The notes under the pieces: generated by a model | Seen by the model: only the letters and a program-made list of their open reading frames with translations | Databases searched by the model: none | What the model was told of the DNA's origin: nothing | From: Immundisolibacteraceae bacterium | GTDB taxonomy: Bacteria > Pseudomonadota > Gammaproteobacteria > Immundisolibacterales > Immundisolibacteraceae | Reading direction: 5' to 3' | DNA length: 7,425 nt | NCBI GenBank assembly: GCA_016763355.1 | Contig: JAESTY010000035.1 | Location: forward strand, 1-7,425 | Translations under genes and position numbers: made by a program | Part shown: one piece after another, positions 1-5,929 of the stretch | Position numbering within the stretch: position 1 is the stretch's first letter | Layout: every line of letters begins with the position of its first letter

Positions 1-51
1 GCCCAGCGCCTCAAAGAAGGTGGTGGCTTGTTGGAAGGTCTTACCGGCTAG
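1..51 (+). CDS. flaG: C-terminal end of a probable FlaG-like protein (partial)
   Basis: The first reading frame is open from the window edge and ends at TAG (49-51), giving the 16-residue tail AQRLKEGGGLLEGLTG. FlaG-family proteins end in a short helix followed by a hydrophobic Leu-Leu/Gly stretch, and flaG commonly sits directly before fliD in polarly flagellated Gammaproteobacteria, which fits a stop 68 bases before fliD. FlaG affects filament length and is not a structural flagellin; that is family knowledge. With only 16 residues visible, the assignment rests mainly on position. A flagellin C-terminus is less likely, because flagellins normally end in a longer amphipathic helix with a different terminal pattern. 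Confidence 0.5.
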   Translation, partial: AQRLKEGGGLLEGLTG

Positions 52-84
52 ATGAATTGAGTTGGTAAATCCAATCCTACCCCC

Positions 85-126
85 AGGGAGAATCACGCAA
101 TGACACCAACCGAATCGACATGCTGA
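85..126 (+). promoter_or_regulatory. Ribosome binding site and 8-codon mini-ORF overlapping the fliD start
   Basis: AGGGAG at 85-90 is the only good Shine-Dalgarno match in the flaG-fliD gap. It lies 9 bases before an ATG at 100 that opens MTPTESTC and stops at TGA 124-126. The fliD ATG at 120 is in another frame and overlaps that stop (ATGCTGA). The region directly before the fliD ATG has only a weak GA-rich match. This arrangement fits translational coupling, with ribosomes ending the mini-ORF and restarting on fliD. It could equally be a one-base sequence error or frameshift hiding a slightly longer fliD N-terminus. Whether the peptide is made is unknown. Confidence 0.45.
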
Positions 127-1532
127 CGTCAACCGGAATCGGTTCTGGCATCGATATCGACGGCCTGGTGTCAAGCCTGGTGAGCGCGGAAGCCGCACCA
201 ACAAACAACCGTCTTAACAACCTGGAAACACAGTTTCAAACCAACCTGTCTGGGCTCGGTCAATTCTCCTCATCTCTGGCTACTTTTCAAACCGCCCTCG
301 ATGCGCTGAATAACCTGGATAACTTTCAAAATCGCTCCACCTCGTTAAATAATTCCGATTACATCAGTGTGAGCACCACTAGCGATGCGCCACTAGGCGA
401 CATCGACGTGATCGTCGAAAACCTTGCCAAAGTACAGAAGCTGCAATCCGTCGATTTCACCAGCTCAGCTGAGTCAGTCGGCACCGGTAGTCTGACCATT
501 ATTGCAGGCACCGACATCATTGCAGTCGATATCAATAGCAGCGCCGATAGCCTGGCCGATGTTCGTGATGCCATCAACAGTGCAGCCTCAGGCAAGGGTA
601 TTCAGGCCACCATTATCAATGTTGATGATGGTTTTGGCGGCACCGTTAGCCGGCTACAAATAACAACCACCGAAACCGGAGTAAACGCGAGTATTTCAAT
701 ATTCGTCAACGACAGCGACGGCAACGACACCGATACCAATGGCCTGTCGCGGCTGGCTTTCGACACAGGCACCACCAATATGACCCAGACCCAGGCTGCC
801 GAAGATGCGGTCATCCAGATCGACGGTCAACAAGTCACTCGTAGCAGCAACATCATTGATGACGCTATCGACGGTGTCACCTTCACCTTACTGGATGAAG
901 ACGTTTTAGAAACTACCCGAGTCACCGTTAACTTTGATGAAGCTAGTGCCAAAGCCCAGGTAAGCGCTTTTACCGGCGCTTATAACAACATGATCACCGT
1001 AATCAAAGGGCTACTGCAGGTTAATGTGGAGACTCAGCAAGTCGGCCTACTACAGGGTGATTCCACGGTTAAGACCTTTGAACGACTGCTACGCGAGAAC
1101 CTATTCGCTAATTCAAGCGACACAGTCTCTATCTCGAACATTACCCAACTCGGGATTAATACCGATCCCCAGACCGGTCACCTGTCAGTTGACAGTGAGG
1201 ATCTAGACGAGGCAGCGTTACTGAACATCCAGGATATCGGCCAGTTTTTTGCTGGCGACAACGGCCTGGCTGGTCGACTGAGTGCAGTGATCGAGGATTT
1301 CATTGGCGACAACGGCTCAATTGGCGAACGCACCAAGAGTATCCAGGCGGGAGTCGATGACCTCGACGACCAACGCGACCGACTCAACCTTCGGCTCATC
1401 AATCTTGATCGTCGGTTACGCCAGAATTTTATCGCCATGGATATTTTAGTTGGCCAACTCAACGCGGTGAGCGGCTTTTTAACTCAGCAGCTAGCCAACT
1501 TGCCCGGTAGCGTTTTCAGACGCGACAATTAA
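120..1532 (+). CDS. fliD: Flagellar filament cap protein FliD (HAP2)
   Basis: FliD forms the oligomeric cap at the filament tip and inserts exported flagellin subunits under it. The 470-residue protein opens with the family signature TSTGIGSGIDIDGLVSSLV (residues 3-21), part of the N-terminal FliD domain (about 5-105). A flagellin hook IN-like segment follows (about 120-170, with ITSS-type spacing and DVRDAIN). The C-terminal FliD domain (about 225-455) starts at DAVIQIDGQQVTRSSN and includes DAIDGVTFTL. The end is a charged, probably coiled-coil helix (about 398-440) and FLTQQLANLP, as usual for the family. Length is normal. The frame is open back to 69, but ATG 120 is the only standard start in it; GTG and TTG are absent. 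The ribosome binding site is badly placed for this start, so the exact N-terminus is uncertain by a few residues. Function is secure. Confidence 0.96.
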   Translation: MLTSTGIGSGIDIDGLVSSLVSAEAAPTNNRLNNLETQFQTNLSGLGQFSSSLATFQTALDALNNLDNFQNRSTSLNNSDYISVSTTSDAPLGDIDVIVENLAKVQKLQSVDFTSSAESVGTGSLTIIAGTDIIAVDINSSADSLADVRDAINSAASGKGIQATIINVDDGFGGTVSRLQITTTETGVNASISIFVNDSDGNDTDTNGLSRLAFDTGTTNMTQTQAAEDAVIQIDGQQVTRSSNIIDDAIDGVTFTLLDEDVLETTRVTVNFDEASAKAQVSAFTGAYNNMITVIKGLLQVNVETQQVGLLQGDSTVKTFERLLRENLFANSSDTVSISNITQLGINTDPQTGHLSVDSEDLDEAALLNIQDIGQFFAGDNGLAGRLSAVIEDFIGDNGSIGERTKSIQAGVDDLDDQRDRLNLRLINLDRRLRQNFIAMDILVGQLNAVSGFLTQQLANLPGSVFRRDN

Positions 1533-1592
1533 TTATTGAAGCCAATGTGCACAGATTAGCCCTTAAAAAATCAACGCCACCCAAACAACCCC

Positions 1593-1598
1593 GAGGAG
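1593..1598 (+). promoter_or_regulatory. Ribosome binding site of fliS
   Basis: GAGGAG ends 7 bases before the fliS ATG at 1606, a strong match at standard spacing. It shows that fliS has its own efficient initiation site, in contrast to fliD and fliT. The rest of the 73-base fliD-fliS gap is A- and C-rich and shows no terminator hairpin, so cotranscription with fliD is likely. Confidence 0.8.
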
Positions 1599-1605
1599 TA
1601 TCCCC

Positions 1606-2046
1606 ATGAGCCATCCCGACGCACTGAAAAGCTACCGACAAATTCAAAGTCAAACTGTGCTGAATGCATCCCCCTATCATTTAATTCTAAAATTATTTGA
1701 CGGCTTGTTGCAGCGTCTGGCCAGTGCTCGTGGCCATATTGAACGTCAGGAAGTCGCCGAAAAAGGGCAATGCCTGGGCAGCGCCATTTCAATCATTGGT
1801 GGCCTGCGCGGCAGCATCAGCCATGTGGCAGGTGGCGAAATCGCCACCAACCTGGATAATCTTTACGAGTATTGCGAACGCCGCCTAATGCAGGCCAATC
1901 AGGACAACGACACCACCATCATTGATGAAGTCGCTGGACTGCTGAAAGATATCCGCAGTGCCTGGCTAGAGATCCCACCGGCTATCCAACAGCAGGAAGC
2001 CAGTAATAGCGACATGCCCGTCGCTGTTAGCGCAGCCGCCAAATGA
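1606..2046 (+). CDS. fliS: Flagellin export chaperone FliS
   Basis: FliS binds the C-terminal helix of flagellin in the cytoplasm, blocks premature polymerisation and hands it to the export gate. The 146-residue, mostly helical protein shows the family pattern: an N-terminal SYRQIQSQT (9-17), then ASPYHLILKLFDGLLQRLASA (21-41), the GGEIATNLDNLYEYCERRL block (76-94), and the closing helix with DEVAGLLKDIRSAW (107-120). These match the positions of the helices of the FliS bundle. It carries a polar, low-complexity tail (about 126-146) beyond the conserved core. The start follows a strong GAGGAG. Its stop overlaps the next gene's ATG, so the two are very probably coupled. Confidence 0.95.
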   Translation: MSHPDALKSYRQIQSQTVLNASPYHLILKLFDGLLQRLASARGHIERQEVAEKGQCLGSAISIIGGLRGSISHVAGGEIATNLDNLYEYCERRLMQANQDNDTTIIDEVAGLLKDIRSAWLEIPPAIQQQEASNSDMPVAVSAAAK

Positions 2047-2357
2047 ACCCAGTGTCGACACAGCCCTGGCAACAGATGCTACATTTGACTGAGCTCATGG
2101 TGAAGGCGGCAGAAAGCCACGACTGGGAGCAGCTAACCGAGTTTCAACAAGATCGCGACCAGCTGATGCAGTCTTTACCTGCTGCATCGGCGGATAGCGC
2201 CGCGCTGCTTGAGACCATCCTTGGGCTTAACCAACAGCTGGAATCCCTGAGCCAACAGCAGCGTCTACAGCTTGCCGAGCAGTTACGTCAGGGCCAGCAG
2301 ATCGGCAGGGAATCCAGGCTTATCAGCAGGTCACTAGCGCCAGCCATTAAACAATAG
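2043..2357 (+). CDS. fliT: FliT-like flagellar chaperone
   Basis: This 104-residue, entirely helical, Gln/Leu-rich protein begins inside the last codons of fliS (ATGA overlap). It has no evident Shine-Dalgarno of its own, so translation probably depends on ribosomes finishing fliS. FliT-family proteins are small helical chaperones of FliD, and in enterobacteria they also bind FlhDC. The pattern here fits the family: an opening helix with W9 and LTELMVKAAESHDWEQL (15-31), a heptad-like charged helix with RDQLMQSL (38-45), and a helix around LLETILGLNQQLESL (55-69) with a Gln/Arg-rich continuation. Sequence conservation in this family is low, so the call leans on order, size and the W/DWEQL pattern. 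Regulatory activity like that of enterobacterial FliT cannot be assumed. Confidence 0.8.
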   Translation: MNPVSTQPWQQMLHLTELMVKAAESHDWEQLTEFQQDRDQLMQSLPAASADSAALLETILGLNQQLESLSQQQRLQLAEQLRQGQQIGRESRLISRSLAPAIKQ

Positions 2358-2399
2358 TTGGAACAGGTTAAAAACCCACTGGCGCCTTGCAAATCATTG

Positions 2400-2423
2400 G
2401 GCAGAAGATAGCCATCTTCTGCC
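2400..2423 (+). terminator. Strong stem-loop after the fliD-fliS-fliT genes
   Basis: GGCAGAAGAT (2400-2409) pairs perfectly with ATCTTCTGCC (2414-2423) around a 4-base AGCC loop, 43 bases after the fliT-like stop. The stem is long enough to stop or stabilise a transcript 3' end. No T-run follows on the + strand and no A-run precedes it for the - strand, so it is not a canonical intrinsic terminator. It may be a 3'-end stabiliser or a Rho-assisted end. Confidence 0.5.
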
Positions 2424-2470
2424 TGAGCTGAGTCAAACGATAATCATCAGCCTATTAACTGCCCTATAAG

Positions 2471-2529
2471 ATTCCAGGCTAAATTCCAGGCTAAACCCAA
2501 GCTAAATTCCAAGCTAAACCCCAAATCAA
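2471..2529. repeat. Degenerate 12-bp tandem repeat, about five units
   Basis: Unit ATTCCAGGCTAA occurs exactly twice (2471-2482, 2483-2494). It is followed by an 11-base variant ACCCAAGCTAA (2495-2505), ATTCCAAGCTAA (2506-2517) and a decayed unit ACCCCAAATCAA (2518-2529). The array is non-coding, lies between convergent genes and looks like a slippage-born minisatellite. No function can be read from it. Confidence 0.85.
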
Positions 2530-2534
2530 ACACC

Positions 2535-2553
2535 AAAAAAGCCATCTCATGGC
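2535..2553 (-). terminator. Intrinsic terminator for the flgI-flgJ-flgK-flgL transcript
   Basis: Read on the minus strand, GCCAT-GAG-ATGGC is followed at once by six T residues (complement of AAAAAA at 2535-2540). The stem is 5 bp with a 3-base loop and can be extended by G-T pairs. It stands about 140 bases past the flgL stop, in the right orientation to end the minus-strand transcript. The stem is short, so efficiency is uncertain. Confidence 0.6.
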
Positions 2554-2570
2554 CCTGCCTGATCTTAAAT

Positions 2571-2593
2571 AACAATGAATTGTTGTTAACAAC
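2571..2593. repeat. Overlapping AACAA/TTGTT palindromes
   Basis: AACAAT-GA-ATTGTT (2571-2584) overlaps a perfect 12-bp palindrome GTTGTTAACAAC (2582-2593). The TTGTT arm at 2580-2585 can pair to either side, giving two mutually exclusive hairpins or a dyad protein site. No gene starts nearby, so an operator role is not supported. Confidence 0.6.
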
Positions 2594-2648
2594 TAGCGTC
2601 GAGAAACAGCCGCCAGATCAGATGCTGGTGATAGATCCCAAAGAAAGG

Positions 2649-2664
2649 CCTGGGAATAACCAGG
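2649..2664 (-). terminator. Weak hairpin just past flgL
   Basis: CCTGG and CCAGG are separated by 6 bases. On the minus strand the hairpin begins about 28 bases after the flgL stop and is followed by CCTTTCTTT. The stem is only 5 bp and the T-tract is interrupted, so it is at best a pause or a secondary end point. Confidence 0.25.
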
Positions 2665-2692
2665 TTAGCTAGTTACAACGATCTTGACCCGC

Positions 2693-3889
2693 TTATAAGA
2701 AATCGAACAGGGATAGGTTTTGCACCCGGGCAAAAGCCGCGTGGGCAATCTCTAAAGCGTTGACTTCCCTGGTCAGCCGAGAAGCTGCCTCGGTAAAGTC
2801 TAGATCGCGGATTTCAGACAGAGTTGTGAGATAGGCGATCTCGAAACTTTCATTCGCCTCCCGAACCACATCTACCGCATTCAAGCGATTACCAACCCGG
2901 GAACGAATGCCGTTAGTACGTTCTAACGCCGCATCAACATTCTCTAACCCACGGTTAATCTGGTTGGTTAAACTGGCCACATTGGCAACAGTAGCACCCT
3001 CAAGCCCGTTCGCCAGATCATTGATGGTGGTCAGCAGGTTCTGGCGAGTACTGGGATTAAAATCGAACTGATCTGTGGTATCAGGCACCCCATCCAGGGT
3101 CGCAGTGATTCCGCCCACGCTAATGGAATCACCGGGTGTATAGAGATTACCCACGGAAATCGTGGTCGCAGTGGTGACGTTAATCAGGTCATAAACGCCA
3201 GGGGCGGTGAAATCAATCCGAAATTGATCGCCGTTATATCCGCCTGCAACGGCTTCGGAGACGGCCCCAAGCACACCGCTGCCAGTATTAGCATTATTGG
3301 CACTAGCGGTAATACCCTGATTGCCGGTGTAAATATCAATAAGCAGGTCGAAACCGCTATCACCAAATTTTAACTCTCGACCCGCTGCCACGATCACCGA
3401 CCGGCTCTGCTGATTACCCTGATACTGAAACCCCGTAACTGCATTAAACACAAAGGGCTGGGTTTTAGTAGCAGTGCCCGAGAACATAAATTCTCCGTTA
3501 GCATCGCGAGAATTGCCTAAACTAAAGAGCTGGTCACGAATCTGGCGCATATCATCGCCAAAGGTTTGGTAATCGCTATCGGTATGTGTGCCGCTATTGG
3601 CATCGATCAGCAACGCACGAGCATCATCAAGCAGCCCGTGCATTTCCTGCACCGCTGCCTCTTCGATCTGCAACTGATTTTCTAGCAGCGTATTGTTGCG
3701 GTCGTACTGCTCCAGACTGGCGATGCGCTGTTCCAGCGCCAGTATTCGGGTGGCCCCGGCCGGATCATCCGCCGGGGAGAGTAATTTCTGGCCGCTGGTG
3801 ATCTGCAGTTGAGTGGTGCGAACTCGAAATTCCTGCTGCTGCAGGGAATTGAGATTAAGCTGAAAAAACTGATTACTGGCAATTCTCAC
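2693..3889 (-). CDS. flgL: Flagellar hook-filament junction protein FlgL (HAP3)
   Basis: FlgL is the distal junction protein between hook and filament and is related to flagellin. The 398-residue product starts MRIASNQFFQLNLNSLQQQ and carries the flagellin-type motif ITSGQKLLSPADDPAGATRIL (30-50), then long coiled-coil helices (about 50-130). The flagellin-like C-terminal helix (about 300-398) includes RSRVGNRLNAVD and ends in VQNLSLFDFL. A beta-rich insert (about 201-279) resembles segments of FlgK in the next gene. The start is GTG (3887-3889), preceded by GGAG 7 bases upstream, and the N-terminus aligns with the family, so the start is firm. Length is typical of non-enteric gammaproteobacterial FlgL, longer than the roughly 317-residue enteric form. 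It lies 75 bases after flgK on the same strand and is probably cotranscribed. Confidence 0.95.
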   Translation of the reverse strand: MRIASNQFFQLNLNSLQQQEFRVRTTQLQITSGQKLLSPADDPAGATRILALEQRIASLEQYDRNNTLLENQLQIEEAAVQEMHGLLDDARALLIDANSGTHTDSDYQTFGDDMRQIRDQLFSLGNSRDANGEFMFSGTATKTQPFVFNAVTGFQYQGNQQSRSVIVAAGRELKFGDSGFDLLIDIYTGNQGITASANNANTGSGVLGAVSEAVAGGYNGDQFRIDFTAPGVYDLINVTTATTISVGNLYTPGDSISVGGITATLDGVPDTTDQFDFNPSTRQNLLTTINDLANGLEGATVANVASLTNQINRGLENVDAALERTNGIRSRVGNRLNAVDVVREANESFEIAYLTTLSEIRDLDFTEAASRLTREVNALEIAHAAFARVQNLSLFDFL

Positions 3890-3896
3890 TAGACTA

Positions 3897-3900
3897 CTCC
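3897..3900 (-). promoter_or_regulatory. Ribosome binding site of flgL, with GTG start
   Basis: GGAG on the minus strand lies 7 bases before the GTG at 3889. No in-frame ATG fits better, so this site decides the start. Confidence 0.7.
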
Positions 3901-3918
3901 AACCTTACCCACCTAAAT

Positions 3919-3939
3919 GACACGAACCCGATACGAACC
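3919..3939. repeat. Short spaced direct repeat in the flgK-flgL gap
   Basis: GACACGAACC (3919-3928) and GATACGAACC (3930-3939) differ at one base and are spaced by one base, an 11-base period. They lie 30-50 bases upstream of flgL. They could be a tandem protein-binding site or a chance duplication. No promoter is recognisable beside them. Confidence 0.4.
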
Positions 3940-3964
3940 GGCAACTAACCCATCAGGCCCAAAC

Positions 3965-5929
3965 TTAGGTGACATTGATCAATGTTTGAAAAATAGTATC
4001 GGCCACCCTGATGGTTTGCGCTGCAGCCTGAAAGGCTTGCTGAAACTGCAATAAATTAGCCGCTTCTTCATCCAGGTTAACGCCTGAAACCGACTGTTGG
4101 CGAAATACCGACTGACTCAACGAAAAGCCCACCGCTTCCAGGTTAATGCTGCCACTACTGGTATGAGCGCCAACCTGGCCGACCAGCTGCTGATAGCTTT
4201 CCTGATAAGTCGCGCTGCCACCGGAAAATAATCCCAGATCCTGCTGTTTAATCAGCGCCTGCATGTTCTGGTTATCGCCGATACCCGCGCTGTTGTAGTC
4301 AACCTGAAACTCGTCGCCGGTGGCAGGGGTGCCACTAATTTGCATACGGTAGCCGTGATCAATGGCGCCCGGCGTGGGAAACAATTCGGCACCGGGCGTA
4401 TAAGCAATACCGGCTTCCAACACCACCGGAGTACCCGGTACGGTGTTATCAAAAACCGTATAGGTGCCCGGAGCGGTAAATCTGACCATCAATGGCGGTG
4501 TTAACACACCCGGTGTGGTCGCAAAAGCGGCATTAGTCGCATCCACCATCTGCAACCCATCGACCTTACCACTACCCGTATTCGCCAAATTAGTGCTGGG
4601 AAGAATCGGCAGCGCCGCAGCCAACCTGCGCGGGTCAGAAACTGCCAGCAAAAAAGATTGGGCCATCGACCGGGTTGGGCGAATTAGCAATGCATCACCC
4701 ACCGCACCCGCTGGATCCAGCGAGATAGTCATGCCATCGACCACTACATCAACATTACCCGGACCCGCCGGCACTGCACCAAGATTCTGGGTTGAATTAT
4801 CGGTCAGGTTGGTGAGGATATAATCGCTGCTGCCATCCACATCGAGTCGATAATCAGCGCCGGTCAGCGCTGATATGTCGGTGATCGTGACACCAATGCC
4901 GCTGATTCCGGCGTTTGCCGGGTCGGAATTAACGTCGGCATTGCCAACCGTAAACAAACTACCACCGAGCAGACCATCCAGGTCCATACCAAGTTGGTGC
5001 TGCGCATTAACCGTTTGCGAAACCCCAACCGCCAAACGGCCCAGTTGATTTAAAGCAGGATCAACCACCAGAGATCTGGCGCTAATCAGCCCCCCCAGAG
5101 ACCCACTGCTGATCTCCCGACTGATCTGTACGTTGGCGACACCTTGATAAGTAATCTCCAGCCGGCTGGCATCAAGGCTATTTTGTGAGGTGGCCAAATC
5201 AAACGATTTACTACCCACCACCAGCGCCTGACCATTACCAATGAATACATTGGTGGTGCCGTCGCCCTGCGACGCGGTCGAAACCGGCACAAACTTAGAC
5301 AACTGTGCAATCAGGCGATCACGCTGATCAAGTAGATCGCTGGAGGCCTGACCACCCCCCCGCGCATTGGAAATGCCCAATGCCTGATTGAGGTTAGCCA
5401 GGCTCGTTGAAAGCGCATTAACCTTACCAATCTGGTCGGTTATTTCCTGATTAATTTCTCGGTCAAGATCTGATATCGTTTGACCAATGGATTGAAACCG
5501 TTGCCGCAACGTATCCGCGGTCTGCAGGGCAACTTCTCGTTGTGGCAACGACGCTGGGTCGAGGGATAAATCTTGCAGGGCAGCATAAAAATTATCCATT
5601 GAGGACGACAAACCGGTGGTGCCGCCAGCCAATAAATTATCGACCCGAGTCAGATATTTCTGCTCGACTTCGAGTTGGCTTTGCAAGCCCGATTCACTAT
5701 AAATCTGCTGATTAATAAACTGATCGACGTTACGGCGCACGGTGCCAACATCGACACCCGTACCAAAATAATTTGATCCGAGCAGCTGAGATGGACGCGC
5801 CTGCATGGTGACCGTCTGCCGGCTGTAGCCTTCCACGGTGGCGTTGGCCAAATTGTGACTAACCGTGGCCAGCGCCTGCTGGTTTGCCAGCAATGCCGAT
5901 GCACCGATACCTAATAATCCTGTGGCCAT
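3965..5929 (-). CDS. flgK: Flagellar hook-associated protein FlgK (HAP1)
   Basis: FlgK is the proximal junction protein joining hook to filament. The 654-residue protein has the N-terminal axial signature LLGIGASALLANQQALATVSHNLANATVEGYSRQ, seen at residues 5-38 (key: SHNLANA and GYSRQ). A coiled-coil region follows (about 80-185), with DLLDQRDRLIAQLS at 198-211. The C-terminal axial domain begins at VSGVNLDEEAANLLQFQQAFQAAAQ (614-638). Between them lie two beta-rich inserts, about 341-420 (ending GDALLIRPTRS) and 450-547 (FTAPGTYTV, YTPG, ISGTPATGDEF). They make it longer than the roughly 547-residue enteric protein but ordinary for Pseudomonas-type relatives. The ATG follows AGGAG by 7 bases. 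It overlaps the flgJ stop by one base (TAATG), so translation is probably coupled to flgJ. Confidence 0.96.
   Translation of the reverse strand: MATGLLGIGASALLANQQALATVSHNLANATVEGYSRQTVTMQARPSQLLGSNYFGTGVDVGTVRRNVDQFINQQIYSESGLQSQLEVEQKYLTRVDNLLAGGTTGLSSSMDNFYAALQDLSLDPASLPQREVALQTADTLRQRFQSIGQTISDLDREINQEITDQIGKVNALSTSLANLNQALGISNARGGGQASSDLLDQRDRLIAQLSKFVPVSTASQGDGTTNVFIGNGQALVVGSKSFDLATSQNSLDASRLEITYQGVANVQISREISSGSLGGLISARSLVVDPALNQLGRLAVGVSQTVNAQHQLGMDLDGLLGGSLFTVGNADVNSDPANAGISGIGVTITDISALTGADYRLDVDGSSDYILTNLTDNSTQNLGAVPAGPGNVDVVVDGMTISLDPAGAVGDALLIRPTRSMAQSFLLAVSDPRRLAAALPILPSTNLANTGSGKVDGLQMVDATNAAFATTPGVLTPPLMVRFTAPGTYTVFDNTVPGTPVVLEAGIAYTPGAELFPTPGAIDHGYRMQISGTPATGDEFQVDYNSAGIGDNQNMQALIKQQDLGLFSGGSATYQESYQQLVGQVGAHTSSGSINLEAVGFSLSQSVFRQQSVSGVNLDEEAANLLQFQQAFQAAAQTIRVADTIFQTLINVT

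Larger units (their letters stand above)
2358..2692. other. Gene-free region between the two convergent operons
   Basis: These 335 bases separate the stop of the fliT-like gene from the stop of flgL. I see no plausible coding frame. The region is AT-richer than its neighbours and holds, in order, a 10-bp hairpin, a degenerate 12-bp tandem repeat, a minus-strand terminator-like hairpin, a cluster of AACAA/TTGTT palindromes and a weak hairpin just after flgL. No tRNA-like structure or convincing promoter is visible. Confidence 0.7.

Noticed and set aside
52..119. Promoter for fliD in the flaG-fliD gap
   Set aside because: I find no acceptable sigma-54 (GG-N10-GC core) or sigma-28 match. fliD more likely reads from a promoter further left, outside the window.
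1178..1462. A 94-codon minus-strand open frame opposite fliD
   Set aside because: It is Arg/Ser-rich, typical of antisense shadows, and overlaps the conserved C-terminal domain of FliD.
2432..2470. Possible sigma-28 (FliA) promoter, with TCAAA or TAATC as -35 and GCCTATTAA or GCCCTATAA as -10
   Set aside because: The -10 boxes depart from GCCGATAA and the spacings do not fit well. No gene lies downstream on the + strand.
2358..2692. CRISPR array or small RNA gene in the convergent gap
   Set aside because: The tandem units are about 12 bases with no spacers, which rules out CRISPR. No promoter plus terminator pair on one strand defines a small RNA.
4464..4823. A 119-codon open frame on the + strand opposite flgK
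   Set aside because: It lies wholly antisense to conserved flgK, has no recognisable domain or ribosome binding site, and its composition is what the complement of flgK codons gives.
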